Part shown: positions 37,509 through 48,560 of the stretch, in pieces
Numbering within the stretch: the stretch's first letter is position 1
How the letters are laid out: the number at the start of each line of letters is the position of its first letter
From: Dermatemys mawii
Lineage: Eukaryota > Chordata > Testudines > Dermatemydidae
NCBI GenBank assembly: GCA_007922305.1
Contig: ML677351.1
Span: 8,461,558-8,525,557, forward strand
Direction: 5' to 3'
DNA length: 64,000 bases
The notes under the pieces: generated by a model
What the model was told of the DNA's origin: nothing
Seen by the model: only the letters and a program-made list of their open reading frames with translations
The model's database searches: none
Made by a program: the position numbers and the translations under genes

Positions 37509-38195
37509 TCAGAGATGAGCAAGCTTTGGATACAACAGTGGGTCCTTGCCAAATAGGCCCTTTCCCCCAGGGAAACAGATTGCTGGTGCTCTTGAATGGT
37601 CTGGCAAATATGAAAGACTCATTGACTCCTTAGCCAGTACCTGGCAATAGGCATCTTCTTGAGACAGTATTGCAAGCCTTTGCTTGTGTGGATTCATAAG
37701 AATTTGTGCATAAGAATGAGAGAGGTGTCCAGAACAAGGCTTCTTAAATATGGATATTAAATGTTTGACCTTTGAAAAGGTCCACTCTCCAGGCCAGAAT
37801 TCCTTTGGCAAAACATGTCAATGCTACTGATGCCTCGAGAAGGAAGCTGCCATATCTTTGAAATATCACTCCAAAAAGAACTTCAATTTACTGACACTAA
37901 GGAATGGAAGGGCCAATGAACACATCCTCCTGTAAAGGACAACTTTCCTGCGGGTGCAGTCTCCATCGTATTAAGCCTGGTAGCAGCTTTTGCCTGTGTC
38001 ACTCGAGATGGAGGGGTACTGTTCCTGCTTAGCACTCGCCACACATTCAAGCTGGAGGGCATGATACTCCATGAAGGTAGCCACTGCAGCAGCATCCCAA
38101 GGAGATGTGTGTGTAACCCCACAAGTGGAGTTATCCTGTAGTGAGGCATTTGGACAGATAGTTAGAAACAGTGAAGAGGGAGCCATAAAGTTCAT
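37509..38195 (-). pseudogene. degenerate reading frame of unknown origin
   Basis: On the minus strand one frame runs from 38195 down to 37509 for about 229 codons with only four internal stops. It comprises an open part of 74 codons (38195-37971), a broken middle, and an open part of 100 codons (37811-37509). Sample segments are CGVTHTSPWDAAAVATFMEY and SQEDAYCQVLAKESMSLSY. I do not recognise the protein. It could be a worn retroelement gag-like frame, a processed pseudogene, or chance. Confidence 0.3.
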
Positions 38196-40357
38196 TGAAG
38201 AAAAAAGTGCTAGAGCAAAAAAATTGTCTCACAGGCCTTTCCTGGGGAAGCACTTAGCTCTGAGGAGGAGAGGAAAAGTTTATTTTCTCCCCTCAATAAG
38301 CAGGGAGAGAAAAAAACCTATTTCTGTGTACTTGCAAACATGGCCCCCCAATGACCAGACTCAACCACAATACTGCATATTAATCTCCAAAGAGAAAGCA
38401 GTCCTTTTCCTGACAGTTGCCTGTAAAGGGTAAATTAACAATAAGTACTTCCCTCATTATCTATTTGTTTCCCCCTTTTCCCAATAGAGTCCTGTGAAAA
38501 TCTGAACTCCTTGGGGAACGGAAGGGAGAGGGCTGAAGAGAATTCCAGCTTTCATAATGAGACTGGAAGAGTGGCATAATCCTTTTGAAAGTCAGGCTGA
38601 TCTGATAAAGTCACTATGGTTGTTAATAGCAACCCTTTCATCTGCTTTCTTTGCCTAGACTGTTGCATTTATTCATAGTCCTGAGCAGGGAGCACTGTGG
38701 AGCCATGCCATTGCAACGGGGTGTCTGGGGAAGCATTGTGCTGTATGGAAGCCCTGCCTTCCCCACATCTTAGAAGGAGCAGCCCTTGTGCTCCCCAAGA
38801 AAAGGGAATTCAATTATCTCTGACCCTTTCCAAGAGCAAATATTTTTTGTTGGACAAATATTCTAATTGCAGCCTTCCCCAGACAGAATATCCAAAAGGA
38901 AAAAAGTTGCAAGCCTCAAGGAGTTTTATATTTAAAAAATGTTACTCTATCACATCTGAATCAATCCTATTCTCTCTCTACATCATGGGATAAAAAAAGT
39001 AGTATACTTATAACCTACACGGTTAAAAAAAATACAAGTAAATTAGACACCTCTGATAAGTTACTTCCTCCACTGTGGTCATTTGCATGGCACTACAGCA
39101 AGTATGAAGGTATATTCCTTGTAACAGAAAATTTGGGATAAGATCCTGGTAAGAATGCAAGACTTTGAAACACCTTTTTATTCTGTTAATCATTGTTCTG
39201 TAAAGTGTCTGATAATTTCTTTAAAAAAAAAAAAATATCTTACCAAGGGCAGGAGAGGTCAGATTCCTACATCCTCAAGTACTTTAAAAAAACCAAACCA
39301 ACCAAACAAAAAGAAAAGAAAACAAAACACACCACACACACAGTCTTTCTATCTTGATTTCTCTCTTTAAGAAAGGAAATCTCTCACATCACATTTTAAT
39401 CATCTCAGCCAATCTGAAGCACAAACTAATGTTTGAAGTCTGTTAGAGAGTTAACACTAAAGAACTTTAGTTTATTGATAACATTTGGAACTTTCCACTT
39501 GAAAACTTGTTTCCTAACATTTTCCCCAAGCTCCTGATTTTTTCACCATCTTTTAAAAAACAAATGGAAGCTTCATTGAAAATTCGGTCCTTTTATGAGT
39601 ACTTTCAACAAACTAAAGGAAAGGAGGCCAAATAAGGACAGTTAGCATGCATAGATTTCATGTCCCACAAAGTATTTTTCTTCAGGATATGTAACCTGAG
39701 TTTAAATACTTATGAAAACCTGAAACTAATTTTCAATATAGAAACAACAAAATAAAAAACAAACCACCACTCACATTAGCAACTCTTCAGACAGCCTAAC
39801 AAACATTATAGCCTATTCATGTTTTCCTGTTACTTTTAGGAAGTTCGCTTACAAGGAGAAGAAATCAATTTTTTTTCTGTCAAAGTAAATTTTACATAAA
39901 AATGAAGACTCACTGGGCAGCATTTGGACAGCTATAATTCCAGTGTTGCTTCTCACCCCTATTTACATCTGTCAGATGCATAGTCACATGCTCACATAAG
40001 TCCGCCATTCCCTAGAAGTATAATAGACATTAATGAAACAGATATTTTTAGTTATGCATGTGCCTGTCATAATGGGGAGGCCTTTCCTAATGAAGGAACT
40101 GCTGTATAACCAGTCAGTTGTGCATGTGCACATAAACACCACACCCAGGCAGCATACTGAAGCACTGAATTCAAGTCACAGCAGCAAGAATCTAAACCGG
40201 TCAACTAGCTACGCTCATAGATCCTACATCCTCAAGAACTAAGGTTAAACTATTCAACATTCCTGAGTTTTACAAAGCTGGAATTTTCCTATGTTAACTA
40301 ACAAACCATCTTAAAAACAATCAAAGTGAACATTTTAGTTACTGCTGTAAGATGTCC
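38196..40357. other. no gene; A-rich low-complexity at 39.2-39.35 kb
   Basis: An A-run near 39220 and an A/C-rich stretch (AAACCAAACCAACC and CACACACACA) near 39285-39342. Otherwise nothing could be assigned. Confidence 0.45.
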
Positions 40358-40622
40358 GGCCTGCTCTACAGTAGGAAATTAGATTGGTGTAACTGTGATT
40401 CAGAAGTTTAAAAAATCCACACTCTTGAGCGATGCAGTTAAACCAACCTAACCACCACTGCCCAGTGGTGGATAGTGCAAGGTCTATGGGAGAACTAGCT
40501 ATCACCTCTCAGGGAAGTGGATTACATATGCCAATGAGAGAACCCCTCCTGTCGGCATAGGTCGTGTTTTCACTGAAGTGCTACAACCATGTCACTGCAG
40601 CATTTTAAGAGTAGACAAGCTT
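40358..40622. mobile_element. Harbinger-type MITE
   Basis: The left end GGCCTGCTCTACAG is matched by the inverted right end GAGTAGACAAGC. Internal words (CTCTTGAGCGATGCAGTTAA, GAGAACCCCTCCTGTCGGCA) match my memory of a turtle MITE, normally rich in GTCGAC. The target duplication is not clear, so the borders are good only to a few bases. Confidence 0.7.
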
Positions 40623-41159
40623 TTAACCTACGGGTAGTCATTTTCCTTAATTATGGACACAGTCAGCATACCTTCCTTCCAGTTAACCTACTTGCAAGGC
40701 TGCTTTGAGAAGTTAAAATAGACTGAGGAAACTTCAGTCAAACTTGCATATTACCAAAACTAACTAAGATATTCAAAACTATACTGACATTCTTTCCAAT
40801 CAAAATCCTGAAAACAGCAGCTTTTGAAATCAACAGTTTGGTTAGGGTAACACTATTTTACTGTCCTTTTACGTGACCCAGTTTTCTTTAAGAAGTTTAT
40901 TAATACTGTCTTGGGATTCAGATGGAAAATCATCTCCTACACATGTCATTTTCTAACTGGGAGGCACATCAGCAACTGACCTTTTGTATTTATGTCCTCC
41001 TCAAATATTAAGGAAAATAACCTGACACATTTCAATTTGATTTCTTGGTGGTTTATCATGAATGAATTTGCATGAAATAGTAAATACAATTAAGGATGAT
41101 GGATGGAGGATTTAACAGAATCACTGGGACTCATATAATCAGACAGAGCATTGGTGATC
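40623..41159. other. no feature recognised
   Basis: AT-rich sequence between the MITE and the LINE. Confidence 0.4.
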
Positions 41160-42840
41160 CCTCGAGGTCGAGGATTATCTTTCACAGGCTTTATTTTTCT
41201 TCATGGGTCCTTTGGTAACTGAGAAGTCCTATCCTTGAGCCACAGGCTCATTGGCAAATGAGCAGGTGTTGTTGGAAGACTGGGTTGGGTCACAATTGTT
41301 GCATGACTGTTGTCTTTACTTTCTTTCCTGGCATTTTTTCTGTGAGCAGGGCAAGGCAATTTTCCTCAAAAAGTGGATGTTCCCTCTCTGACAAGTCTTT
41401 GCCAGTTATCCCCATCCTGGGCTGCTGTCTCCCAGTGTGTCAATGCCACAACTCTTGCTGTTTAACTTGAGGATGTCTTTAAAGCATTCATTTTGGCCTC
41501 TCTGTTTCCTTTCTCCTTTGGGGAGTTGGTGTACGACAGTTGTTCTGGTTAGCGTATATCAGGCATTCACACACAGTGTCTGCTCCACCTCAGCTGGTGC
41601 AGGATAATCAGAGCTTCAACACTGAAGATGCTGGTCTCTGTGAGGACACTAACATTAGTGCAACAGTCCTTTCACTTTGGGTTGAGGATCTTCCAAAGAA
41701 AATGCTGGTGTTGGTGTTCCACGTATTTTCTATTGGTCACCCAAAGGACAGTTGGGATTACCACCGCTTTATAAAATAAGAGTCTAGTATGTGTTCTAAT
41801 GTTGTGTTTTTTGAATAGCTGATGAGACAGTCTGGCGCAGTGAATTCTGTGCAGAACTTTACATCAATGTCTGTCCTACGTGAGAGGTGGCTGCCAAGAT
41901 AGGTAAAGTATTCTACACTTTTTCAGTTCTTTGTTGATATAAATATTTCTTTGTGGGTCTGATGATTGCCCAGGGACTGGCTGGTGAAAAACTTGTTTTG
42001 CTGATGTTCAGAGTTAGGCTTAGGCTTTTGTAAGCTTCACAGAAACAATTAAGGGCTGTTTGAAGATCCCCCTTTGAGTGTGCAACTACAGCACAATCAT
42101 CTGCATACTGGAGTTCAGATATCACTTTAGTTCTGGCACGAAGACGAGAAAGGTTGAAGATGTTGCTGTCAGTCCAATATTGATGCCAAAGCCCTGTGAC
42201 AGACAGTCTTGGGTTAATGTTTTCATAGCTGCTAAGAAGATGGAAAAAAGGGTGGGTGCCAGTACACCGCCTTGTTTTATGCCAGTTCGGATGGCATAGG
42301 GCTCAGAGGTAGAGTCACTGTACAGGACGGAGGCAGTTACCTGGTCATGGAGGAGTCTTACATTGCTGATAAATTTGCTTGGGCAGCCAAACTTTGTCAA
42401 CCGCAAGGCTCTATGGAAAATTATGTCACAGTTGAAGGCTTTAGTCAGATTGATAAAGGCCATATAGTGCTTGTGGTATTGTTCCTGACATTTTTGCTGG
42501 ACCTGCCTGGCTGCAAAAACATGTCCATGGTACCTCATGATTGTCTGAAGCCACACTGGGACTCTGGAAATACTTCCTCTGCAAGAGGGAGCAAGCAATT
42601 CAGTAAGATTCTAGCAAGTATCTTCCCAGTGATGGAGAGGAGGGCAATGCCTCGATACTTGCCAAAGTCAGCCCTGTCTCCCTTTTTGAAAATGGTGTTG
42701 ATGTAAATCTGAAGGGATTTCTTTTGTGCACCAGATTTTGAGGAGCAGCAAATGAAGCTTGTTAGTCAGTGTTTCTCCCCCACACTTTCAGTACTTCAGA
42801 TGATATGCTATCAGGTCCTGGTGCTTTCTTGTTGAACTGT
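41160..42840 (-). pseudogene. 5'-truncated non-LTR retrotransposon with reverse transcriptase
   Basis: On the minus strand the reverse transcriptase domain of a LINE can be followed from KKAPGPDSIS (42833-42800) through DFGKYRGIALLSITGKILAR, QQKCQEQYHKHYMAF, INLTKAFNCD and GIKQGGVLAPTLFS. It continues to the active-site motif LQYADDC at 42113-42093. Frame changes occur near 42550 and 42165. Past the reverse transcriptase, GERKQRGQNECFKDILKLNS and CGIDTLGDS represent the C-terminal region near 41500-41400. The endonuclease is missing. The 3' end is near 41160 with CTCGAGGTCGAGG. The clade was not assigned; a CR1/L2/RTE-wide comparison is needed. Confidence 0.8.
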
Positions 42841-43514
42841 TTATTATACTCCTACTATGGATGAGGAGTGATAAGGGTGACACAATATTATGCTTTGCAC
42901 TTAAAATGGGATTTCCAACATGTATTTTTGTATGCCCCAAATTTTCAGCACATAACCTAAGTTTGAATTTTCTGAGTTTAAAATAATCTCCGAGTTCTAA
43001 TAAATTGTTTAAATCTTGTTTCTGCAGATTTTGGGGGGAATATAACCTTGCTTATGATTTTATGTGCTCCAGTAATCCAAGAGAGAATGTGATTGTCCAA
43101 CATAGTATGTATATTTGCCCCCTCTGGAAGCCTTCCCCCTGCCCCACTAGAGGAATAGAACTTTTTTCCATAGTTTATTTCCATATGCCCTACAATATAG
43201 TTTGGACATATGGAATGGGTTACTATAACAGACGCATTTATGTGGGACTGGAGAATAATAAAGGAAGGGATAATTTAGCAAAAATAAGGATTTTGTAAAA
43301 TGGTTTGGGTAGCTCAGGCCTGAAACATTTTAGACACACCTGAATGTTTAATACAGCAGCTGTTGTGCTTGGACAGACACAGGATCTCTCGGAAATTGTT
43401 CATCTAGTTCAGGAATAAAGCTCTAGCCAGCTCACTAATCAAAAAATGGATATCGTCTTAAATGCCAGGGTCCACATGAAAGTGCCACCTCTCCCAGGAA
43501 CAGATCCCGCTCCT
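42841..43514. other. no feature recognised
   Basis: Unassigned sequence. The 97-codon open frame at 43.0-43.3 kb does not resemble a known protein. Confidence 0.4.
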
Positions 43515-43743
43515 CAGGGCTGGCTCCAGGCACCAACCGCACAAGCACTTGCCTGGGGCAGCCAATGTCAAGGAGCAGCGCGCCATCCGTGATTAGGGAG
43601 GCATGCTGTATCTTTTGGCGGCCAAAGCACCACCGCTGCGTTTCCTGTCAGCAGTAATTCGGCAGCAGGTCCATGAGTTGTGGCTTGTGGTTTTTTTATT
43701 TTTTTCACTACTTGGGGCAGCAAAAAACCTGGAGCCAGCCCTG
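43515..43743. mobile_element. hAT-type MITE
   Basis: Perfect 16-bp terminal inverted repeats, CAGGGCTGGCTCCAGG and CCTGGAGCCAGCCCTG. The 8-bp flanks CCGCTCCT (43507-43514) and CCTCTCCT (43744-43751) match at 7 of 8. The element is 229 bp and non-coding. The good ends suggest that it is among the younger elements in the window. Confidence 0.9.
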
Positions 43744-44192
43744 CCTCTCCTCCTCAGAGAGGTACTACTTTGTCAGTGAGTTTTTCTTAATCTGTTAGCA
43801 TTTCCTGCCATAACTGAATCCTTACGTATAACTGTTAGTTGATGGAGAACATGAAAAGGTTTTACATCTGAAAAGTGCCAAACTGTTTATTTCAGGACAC
43901 TTTAGAGAAGTGGTACCATCTTGCTTATTGGCATACACTCTGGTAATAGGCCTTAGTTTTGGAGGGAGGGAGGGAAACAGGTTTTCCTGCTGCAGTAGAA
44001 GTTATGTTGAATTGTAGACAAAGATCTTCATCAGAGAAGTAGCTAATTTTACTAAGAAAGATCTTAAGTGAAAGTTCTTTGTGACGGGGCTGAACGGCCC
44101 CGCACTGGCACTGCAGGGGTTAACCCTTCCCTCTGGGCTGAGGGAGCCTTGCCCTGGAAGCCCTGCTGGGCATGCTCCAACTGGAGGAGCTG

Positions 44193-44198
44193 TATAAG
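44193..44198 (+). promoter_or_regulatory. TATA-like element of the solo LTR
   Basis: TATAAG lies 113 bp from the LTR start, comparable to the position in the LTR at 12956. Confidence 0.45.
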
Positions 44199-44550
44199 AG
44201 CCTGCAGAGCTGCTCAGTTGGGGCTGACTGCCAGAGGGGAAGGATGCATGCTACCAGCTCCTGTGGAGGTACAGCCAGGATCCGGTGTTCCAGAGGCCAG
44301 CCCAGCAGAGACGCCGCTGGAGTTCCAGCAGAGACACCGGCCCTGAAGGGGAACACAGCAGAAGACCCCTGGACACCAAAGGCCCAGCAGTGTGGGTAGG
44401 AAGTGACCCAGGGAACTGTTAAAGGTACACACATGCTTGGTGTGTTGCAGGTGGATCCCCGCTGAGCTAGGGGCAGGGAAGCCCCACCAACAGGTGAGCC
44501 CTGCGTCGGGACCCAGTGGAGTGGGCGGGCCTGGGTCTCCCTACCCCCCT

Positions 44551-44930
44551 CCCCGCAGCCACTAGGCTGCGCTACCCTGCCAGTGGGGAGCCTTTGTATA
44601 GACTCTGGCCATTAGGCCACACTGCCCTGAGAGTGGGGAGCCGCTGCATAGACTCTGGCCATTGGGCCACACTGCCCCACCAGCAGGGAGCCTTTGCATA
44701 GACTCTGGCTGTTGGGCAACATGGCCCTCACAGTGAGGAGCCTTGGCACAGACTCTGGCCATTGGACCACATGGCCCTGAGAGAAGGGAGACTTTGTATA
44801 GACTCTGGCCATTGGGCCACACTGCCCCGAGAGCAGGGAGCCTGTATATAGACTCTGGCCATCGGGCCACGCTACCCTGAAGGTTCAGGGGAGCTTTATG
44901 GATGCTGGCCGTTGGACCATATTGTCCTTT
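44551..44930 (+). repeat. 50-bp minisatellite, about 7.5 units
   Basis: The anchor GACTCTGGCC or a one- to two-base variant stands at 44601, 44651, 44701, 44751, 44801, 44851 and 44901, an exact 50-bp period. A degenerate unit precedes the first. Units read GACTCTGGCCATTGGGCCAC, then ACTGCCCTGAGAG, then GGGAGCC and TTTGTATA. As 50 is not a multiple of 3, the reading frame cycles over three units, which gives long but meaningless open frames on both strands. Confidence 0.95.
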
Positions 44931-45203
44931 TTATTTAGGGTTTAGAGTGGCTGGAGTCTGCTGCCACACCCCACCCCTGCCACCAAGGGGCGCTACGGAG
45001 CAGGACCTGCCACATTGTTCATCAGCTATGTATTTCACAAATATCTGGTTTTCATAAAAGTAGCCATCACTCTGTTGGAGATCCTCTCTTAATCCAGAAT
45101 AACTAGAAAATGAACAAACAAAAAAAAAACCAAAACAAAATATTACATTTTGTGTCTGTTACGTTTGGTCTATTTATCTTATGTGGTCCACATTATGAGA
45201 ATA

Positions 45204-45411
45204 TCTGAGCACCTCACAGTCTAATGTATTTATCTTCCCAAGACCCTGTGAGGTAGAGAGGTACTGTCATCCCCATTTTACAAATAGGGAACTGAAGCAG
45301 AGAGAGAGCAGGCAATTTGCCTGAGGTTATACAGTAAGTCTGGTGAAGCAGAGACCTGAATCCAGGTCTCTCATATCCTAAGCTAGTTCCCCAACCACCT
45401 TATCAACCACA
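45204..45411 (-). repeat. MIR-type (CORE) SINE
   Basis: The reverse MIR core is clear: ATCCCCATTTTACAAATAGG, then ACTGAAGCAGAGAGAG, CAATTTGCCTGAGGTTATAC and AGTAAGTCTGGTGAAGCAGA. GACCTGAATCCAGGTCTC at the far side is the reversed B box region. It is nearly full length for the family and runs antisense to the plus strand. Confidence 0.8.
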
Positions 45412-47466
45412 ATACAGAAATACATCTAAGCACATAGTTAAATTTTTAGTTTCCTTAGTTTGTGTTAAGCACTTAAAATACATATTCCTCCAGCATCCTA
45501 TTCCACAAATGAGAGATTTTCTGGAACTGAGTATAGCTGATACTAAGAATGGATGTCTCATTGTGCAGCCATGGTGGTAGATGCTAGAAGGTTCACAGGC
45601 CTAATGGGTCAGATTTGAGGTGGTGTGTAGTCTGTGGTGTATGGTGATTGTTCTAGTCAGGTTTGTACTTTTGGGTGGATGAACAGAGTATGTATCGTTA
45701 CATTTCCTTTCTGTGGTTGTGTGTTAGGTATGTTATATACAGATTACTTTGTGTCATTTAAAGTTGTTTCATTAATTTATAGCTATACCTACATCATGGG
45801 CACATAAAAATGTTTACAGACAAAAAATTATCGCCGAATAGGTCAACTGTAAACAAGTTCAGAAAAGTGTTTTCTAAGCCTTCCTCTTCAGTAACACAAC
45901 TGGAATATTCAGTACTCCAAAATCCAGTTAGAGCATTTATGTTTTAATAAGTGTTTTTCATTTAGCTATTTTCTATCTGTGGCTAGCTGAATAGTTAAAA
46001 CTTAGGTTTTGAGGGGTTTTTTTTTAAAAAAAAAAACACATGGGAGTTTTAGACTGCTTAATAAGTAGCATTATTTTTTTCTTTGAACCTTTGGAGAGGG
46101 TTTGTTCCCCCCTTTAAATTGAAGCAACTGTACCTATGGAAATAGCTAAAATAGTTTATCATTAGTCATCATTTTTCTTTTATTCCAAAGTCAGATGAAG
46201 TGACTATCAGAAATGATCAGTGTTTTGAGACAACAATATCTCATACCATGATTTTTCTGAATGGGAAAAGAGCAGCTGAAATAGGCAAATGGAAAAGAGC
46301 AAATGGCTAAAGTTAGAAGCACTTCTGGAAGTAGCAGTCAGGGAGGAAGAGTTCTCCATAGTATGCTGCTGACATCTTATATCTGCAGTGCCCCAACTGA
46401 AGATGTAAACCAGAAGAGGGGAGAGAGCAGGTTGCTGCATGTTTCAGGTGAGGACAAATCTTTTTTCGATACCATGGGTCAAATTTTTGCCTTCATGTAT
46501 GATCACTGAGCCCAGATTGAATTTTTCTCAGTACAGTCAGTATAAAAAACATTCCCACGGCTAAACATAAAATATACCCACAAAGCAGTTGCTCATTGAC
46601 AAGTTACAGATATATTCCAGGGCAAGAAAGTTATTAGACTGGAATAAAAAAAATCTAAATTTAACTTATGATAAGAAAAGCCAAAGCTACTGATGGACAA
46701 TGTGGATTTATATTGCCATTTTCCCAGATGGATAGATACTCCCTTTTAAATATTCAGAACCTAATTTTCAAATGCTGATATTATAAGTTTTCTCTTATCA
46801 ATTAGCTGCACTAATCTAAAATAGCACCACTCACATTTCCATATAATATATCCCATTCTTTTAATAGTTTGTTTTAATTCTCCCCAGCACAGGAATACAT
46901 TACACAAAAATATAGGTCCTGTATGAACATCTGTAGTAGAAAAACTGCATTGTATTGCAAGTGTGGCATTTAAAAAAATCAAAATTAAATATTTAAAAGG
47001 GGAGATGTAACAGAGATATAGAAGTGACAAAACAATTTAACTGCTGTTCCATTTAACACAATGTGTCAATATAACAGTCTAAAAAACACTAAATTTTATG
47101 CATCACAGACAAGCAGACAATCTGATCTGCCAGGCAAACACTATAGAAAGTTTGTTTTAATCAATCACTGTCTCTATTCAAACATAAATCAAGCATGCTG
47201 ATACAATAAGAAAAGACACTTCTTATACATGAAGAGAGTGACTTTGTGCAGCAGATATATCTCAAAGCAGTGAAAGTGGAGCAAAATATAGCCCCTCTCT
47301 GAAATAGCTAGTTCCTTGTACTAAGCTTTGCATTTCCATTTCTTTTTGCTGATTTAATAAGTCCAAAATGTGTAATAAGACACTTATACATTACTTAAGA
47401 AGTTACAGTGATCACAGATCTTTATTCACTCCTGACTCCCTGCACCCACCTTTAAAAAACAACCTA
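45412..47466. other. no feature recognised
   Basis: AT-rich sequence with T/A-runs near 46015-46040. No gene or nameable repeat. Confidence 0.4.
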
Positions 47467-47760
47467 GGCCAGGTCTAGACTAATGGAGGGAGAAGGGGAG
47501 AGTCGACCTAAGATACGCAACTTCAGCTACATGAATAGCGTAGCTGAAGTCAGCACATCTTAGGTCAACTTACCTGGTGTCCTCATGGTGGCAGCGGGCT
47601 CCCCCATTGATTCCGCTTGTGCCTCTGGGCGAGCTGGAGTACCAGAGTCAACAGGGAGCACTTTTGGGGATTGATTTATGGCATTTAGATGAGATGCAAT
47701 AAATCAATCCCCAATAGATCGATCAGTGCCCACCGATCCAGTGGGTAGTGAAGACAAGCC
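47467..47760. mobile_element. Harbinger-type MITE
   Basis: It opens GGCCAGGTCTAGAC and closes with the inverted GTGAAGACAAGCC. The inside is typical of a turtle MITE: CGACCTAAGATACGCAACTT, CAGCTACATGAATAGCGTAGCTG (an internal palindrome) and ATCAATCCCCAATAGATCGA. The duplicated target is worn (CTA against ACC). Confidence 0.75.
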
Positions 47761-47864
47761 ACCAGTCTCACATCTTAACCTGTCTTGAACATTTCAAGCT
47801 GATAACTTGCCAGCTAGAACATGGCCAAAACTGAACTCTGTCTTTCCACCAAAGCCTTCCACTA

Positions 47865-48160
47865 CCAGCAGCTTCCCTGTCACACAAGCCCATGACCTAA
47901 GAGTCATATTTATCTCCTCTCTTTCTAGCTCTGTATATCCAGGACATACAAATCTCATGCCCCACTCCCGCATTTTTAAGATATTTCCTCTCCTTTCTGC
48001 CTACACAATGAAAACCCTCATTTAAGCCCATCTTTCATTTTGATTACTATCATTTCATTCTCTGTAGCCTCATTCACATCACATAACTCCCTTTCAACTC
48101 ATTCAAAATGCAGCTTTTTGTTTCATCTTCCTTATGTTCTGATCACTCCAAAGTCAAAAG
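47865..48160 (+). pseudogene. LINE (L2-like) ORF2 C-terminal fragment
   Basis: The plus-strand frame reads HDLRVIFISSLSSSVYPGHT, then SRIFKIFPLLSAYTMKTLI, and after stops FQLIQNAAF. This fits the conserved C-terminal region after the reverse transcriptase in L2/CR1-like LINEs, in which a DLGVIFDSSL-like block precedes a LQLIQNAAA-like block. At least three stops break it. Confidence 0.65.
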
Positions 48161-48199
48161 CACTTAAGACTCAGGCTCTTAAATGACTAAGGGCCACAT

Positions 48200-48560
48200 A
48201 TGCCCCTAGTGGGATTTTCAAGAGTGCCTGGACACTTAACAGCCATTTATTTTAATGGACGTTGGGCATCTAGGCACTTCTGAAAATCCTGCTACAAACC
48301 TATCTGCAACTTTAGGCACCTAAATATCTTCAAAAATCTGACCCTAAATCCCATTTTCAAAAGGACTTAAATAGCTTTTAAAAATCTGACCCTTAGCATT
48401 TAAGTGTTGCTGCATTCAACACTGCAATGCGTAACTAATTCAGAAGCCCAAGGTCTTTTGAAATGTGATTTGGGGACTTAGGAGACTAAATCTTTTTGAC
48501 TGTTCATGGTATTTGGGTTCCTAAGTGCCTACAGCCTCTTGAAAATGAGATTTAGGTATA
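48200..48560. repeat. GATTTTCAAAAG / TAGGCAC fold-back repeat
   Basis: Inverted words recur: GTGGGATTTTCAAGAGTGCC, CTAGGCACTTCTGAAAATCC, TTTAGGCACCTAAATA and CCTAAGTGCCTA. It matches a widespread sauropsid family that also occurs as a fragment at 60486-60575. Confidence 0.6.

Larger units (their letters stand above)
44080..45014 (+). mobile_element. solo LTR with internal 50-bp minisatellite
   Basis: It begins TGTGACGGGGC and ends CCTGCCACA. The 5-bp flanks TTCTT (44075-44079) and TTGTT (45015-45019) match at 4 of 5. A GC-rich hairpin GGGGCTGAACGGCCCC lies at the 5' end and a TATA-like TATAAG at 44193-44198. That layout is shared with the solo LTR at 12956. The second half is a 50-bp tandem repeat. 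No retroviral gene is attached. Confidence 0.8.

Noticed and set aside
42272..42706. 144-codon plus-strand open frame
   Set aside because: It is the antisense shadow of the reverse transcriptase domain.
44562..44870. Repetitive 102-codon minus-strand protein
   Set aside because: It is the translation of the 50-bp minisatellite; the period is not a multiple of 3 and the frame has no independent support.
44551..44930. CRISPR-like array
   Set aside because: Units are contiguous with no unique spacers, the repeats are diverged, and the setting is a vertebrate LTR.
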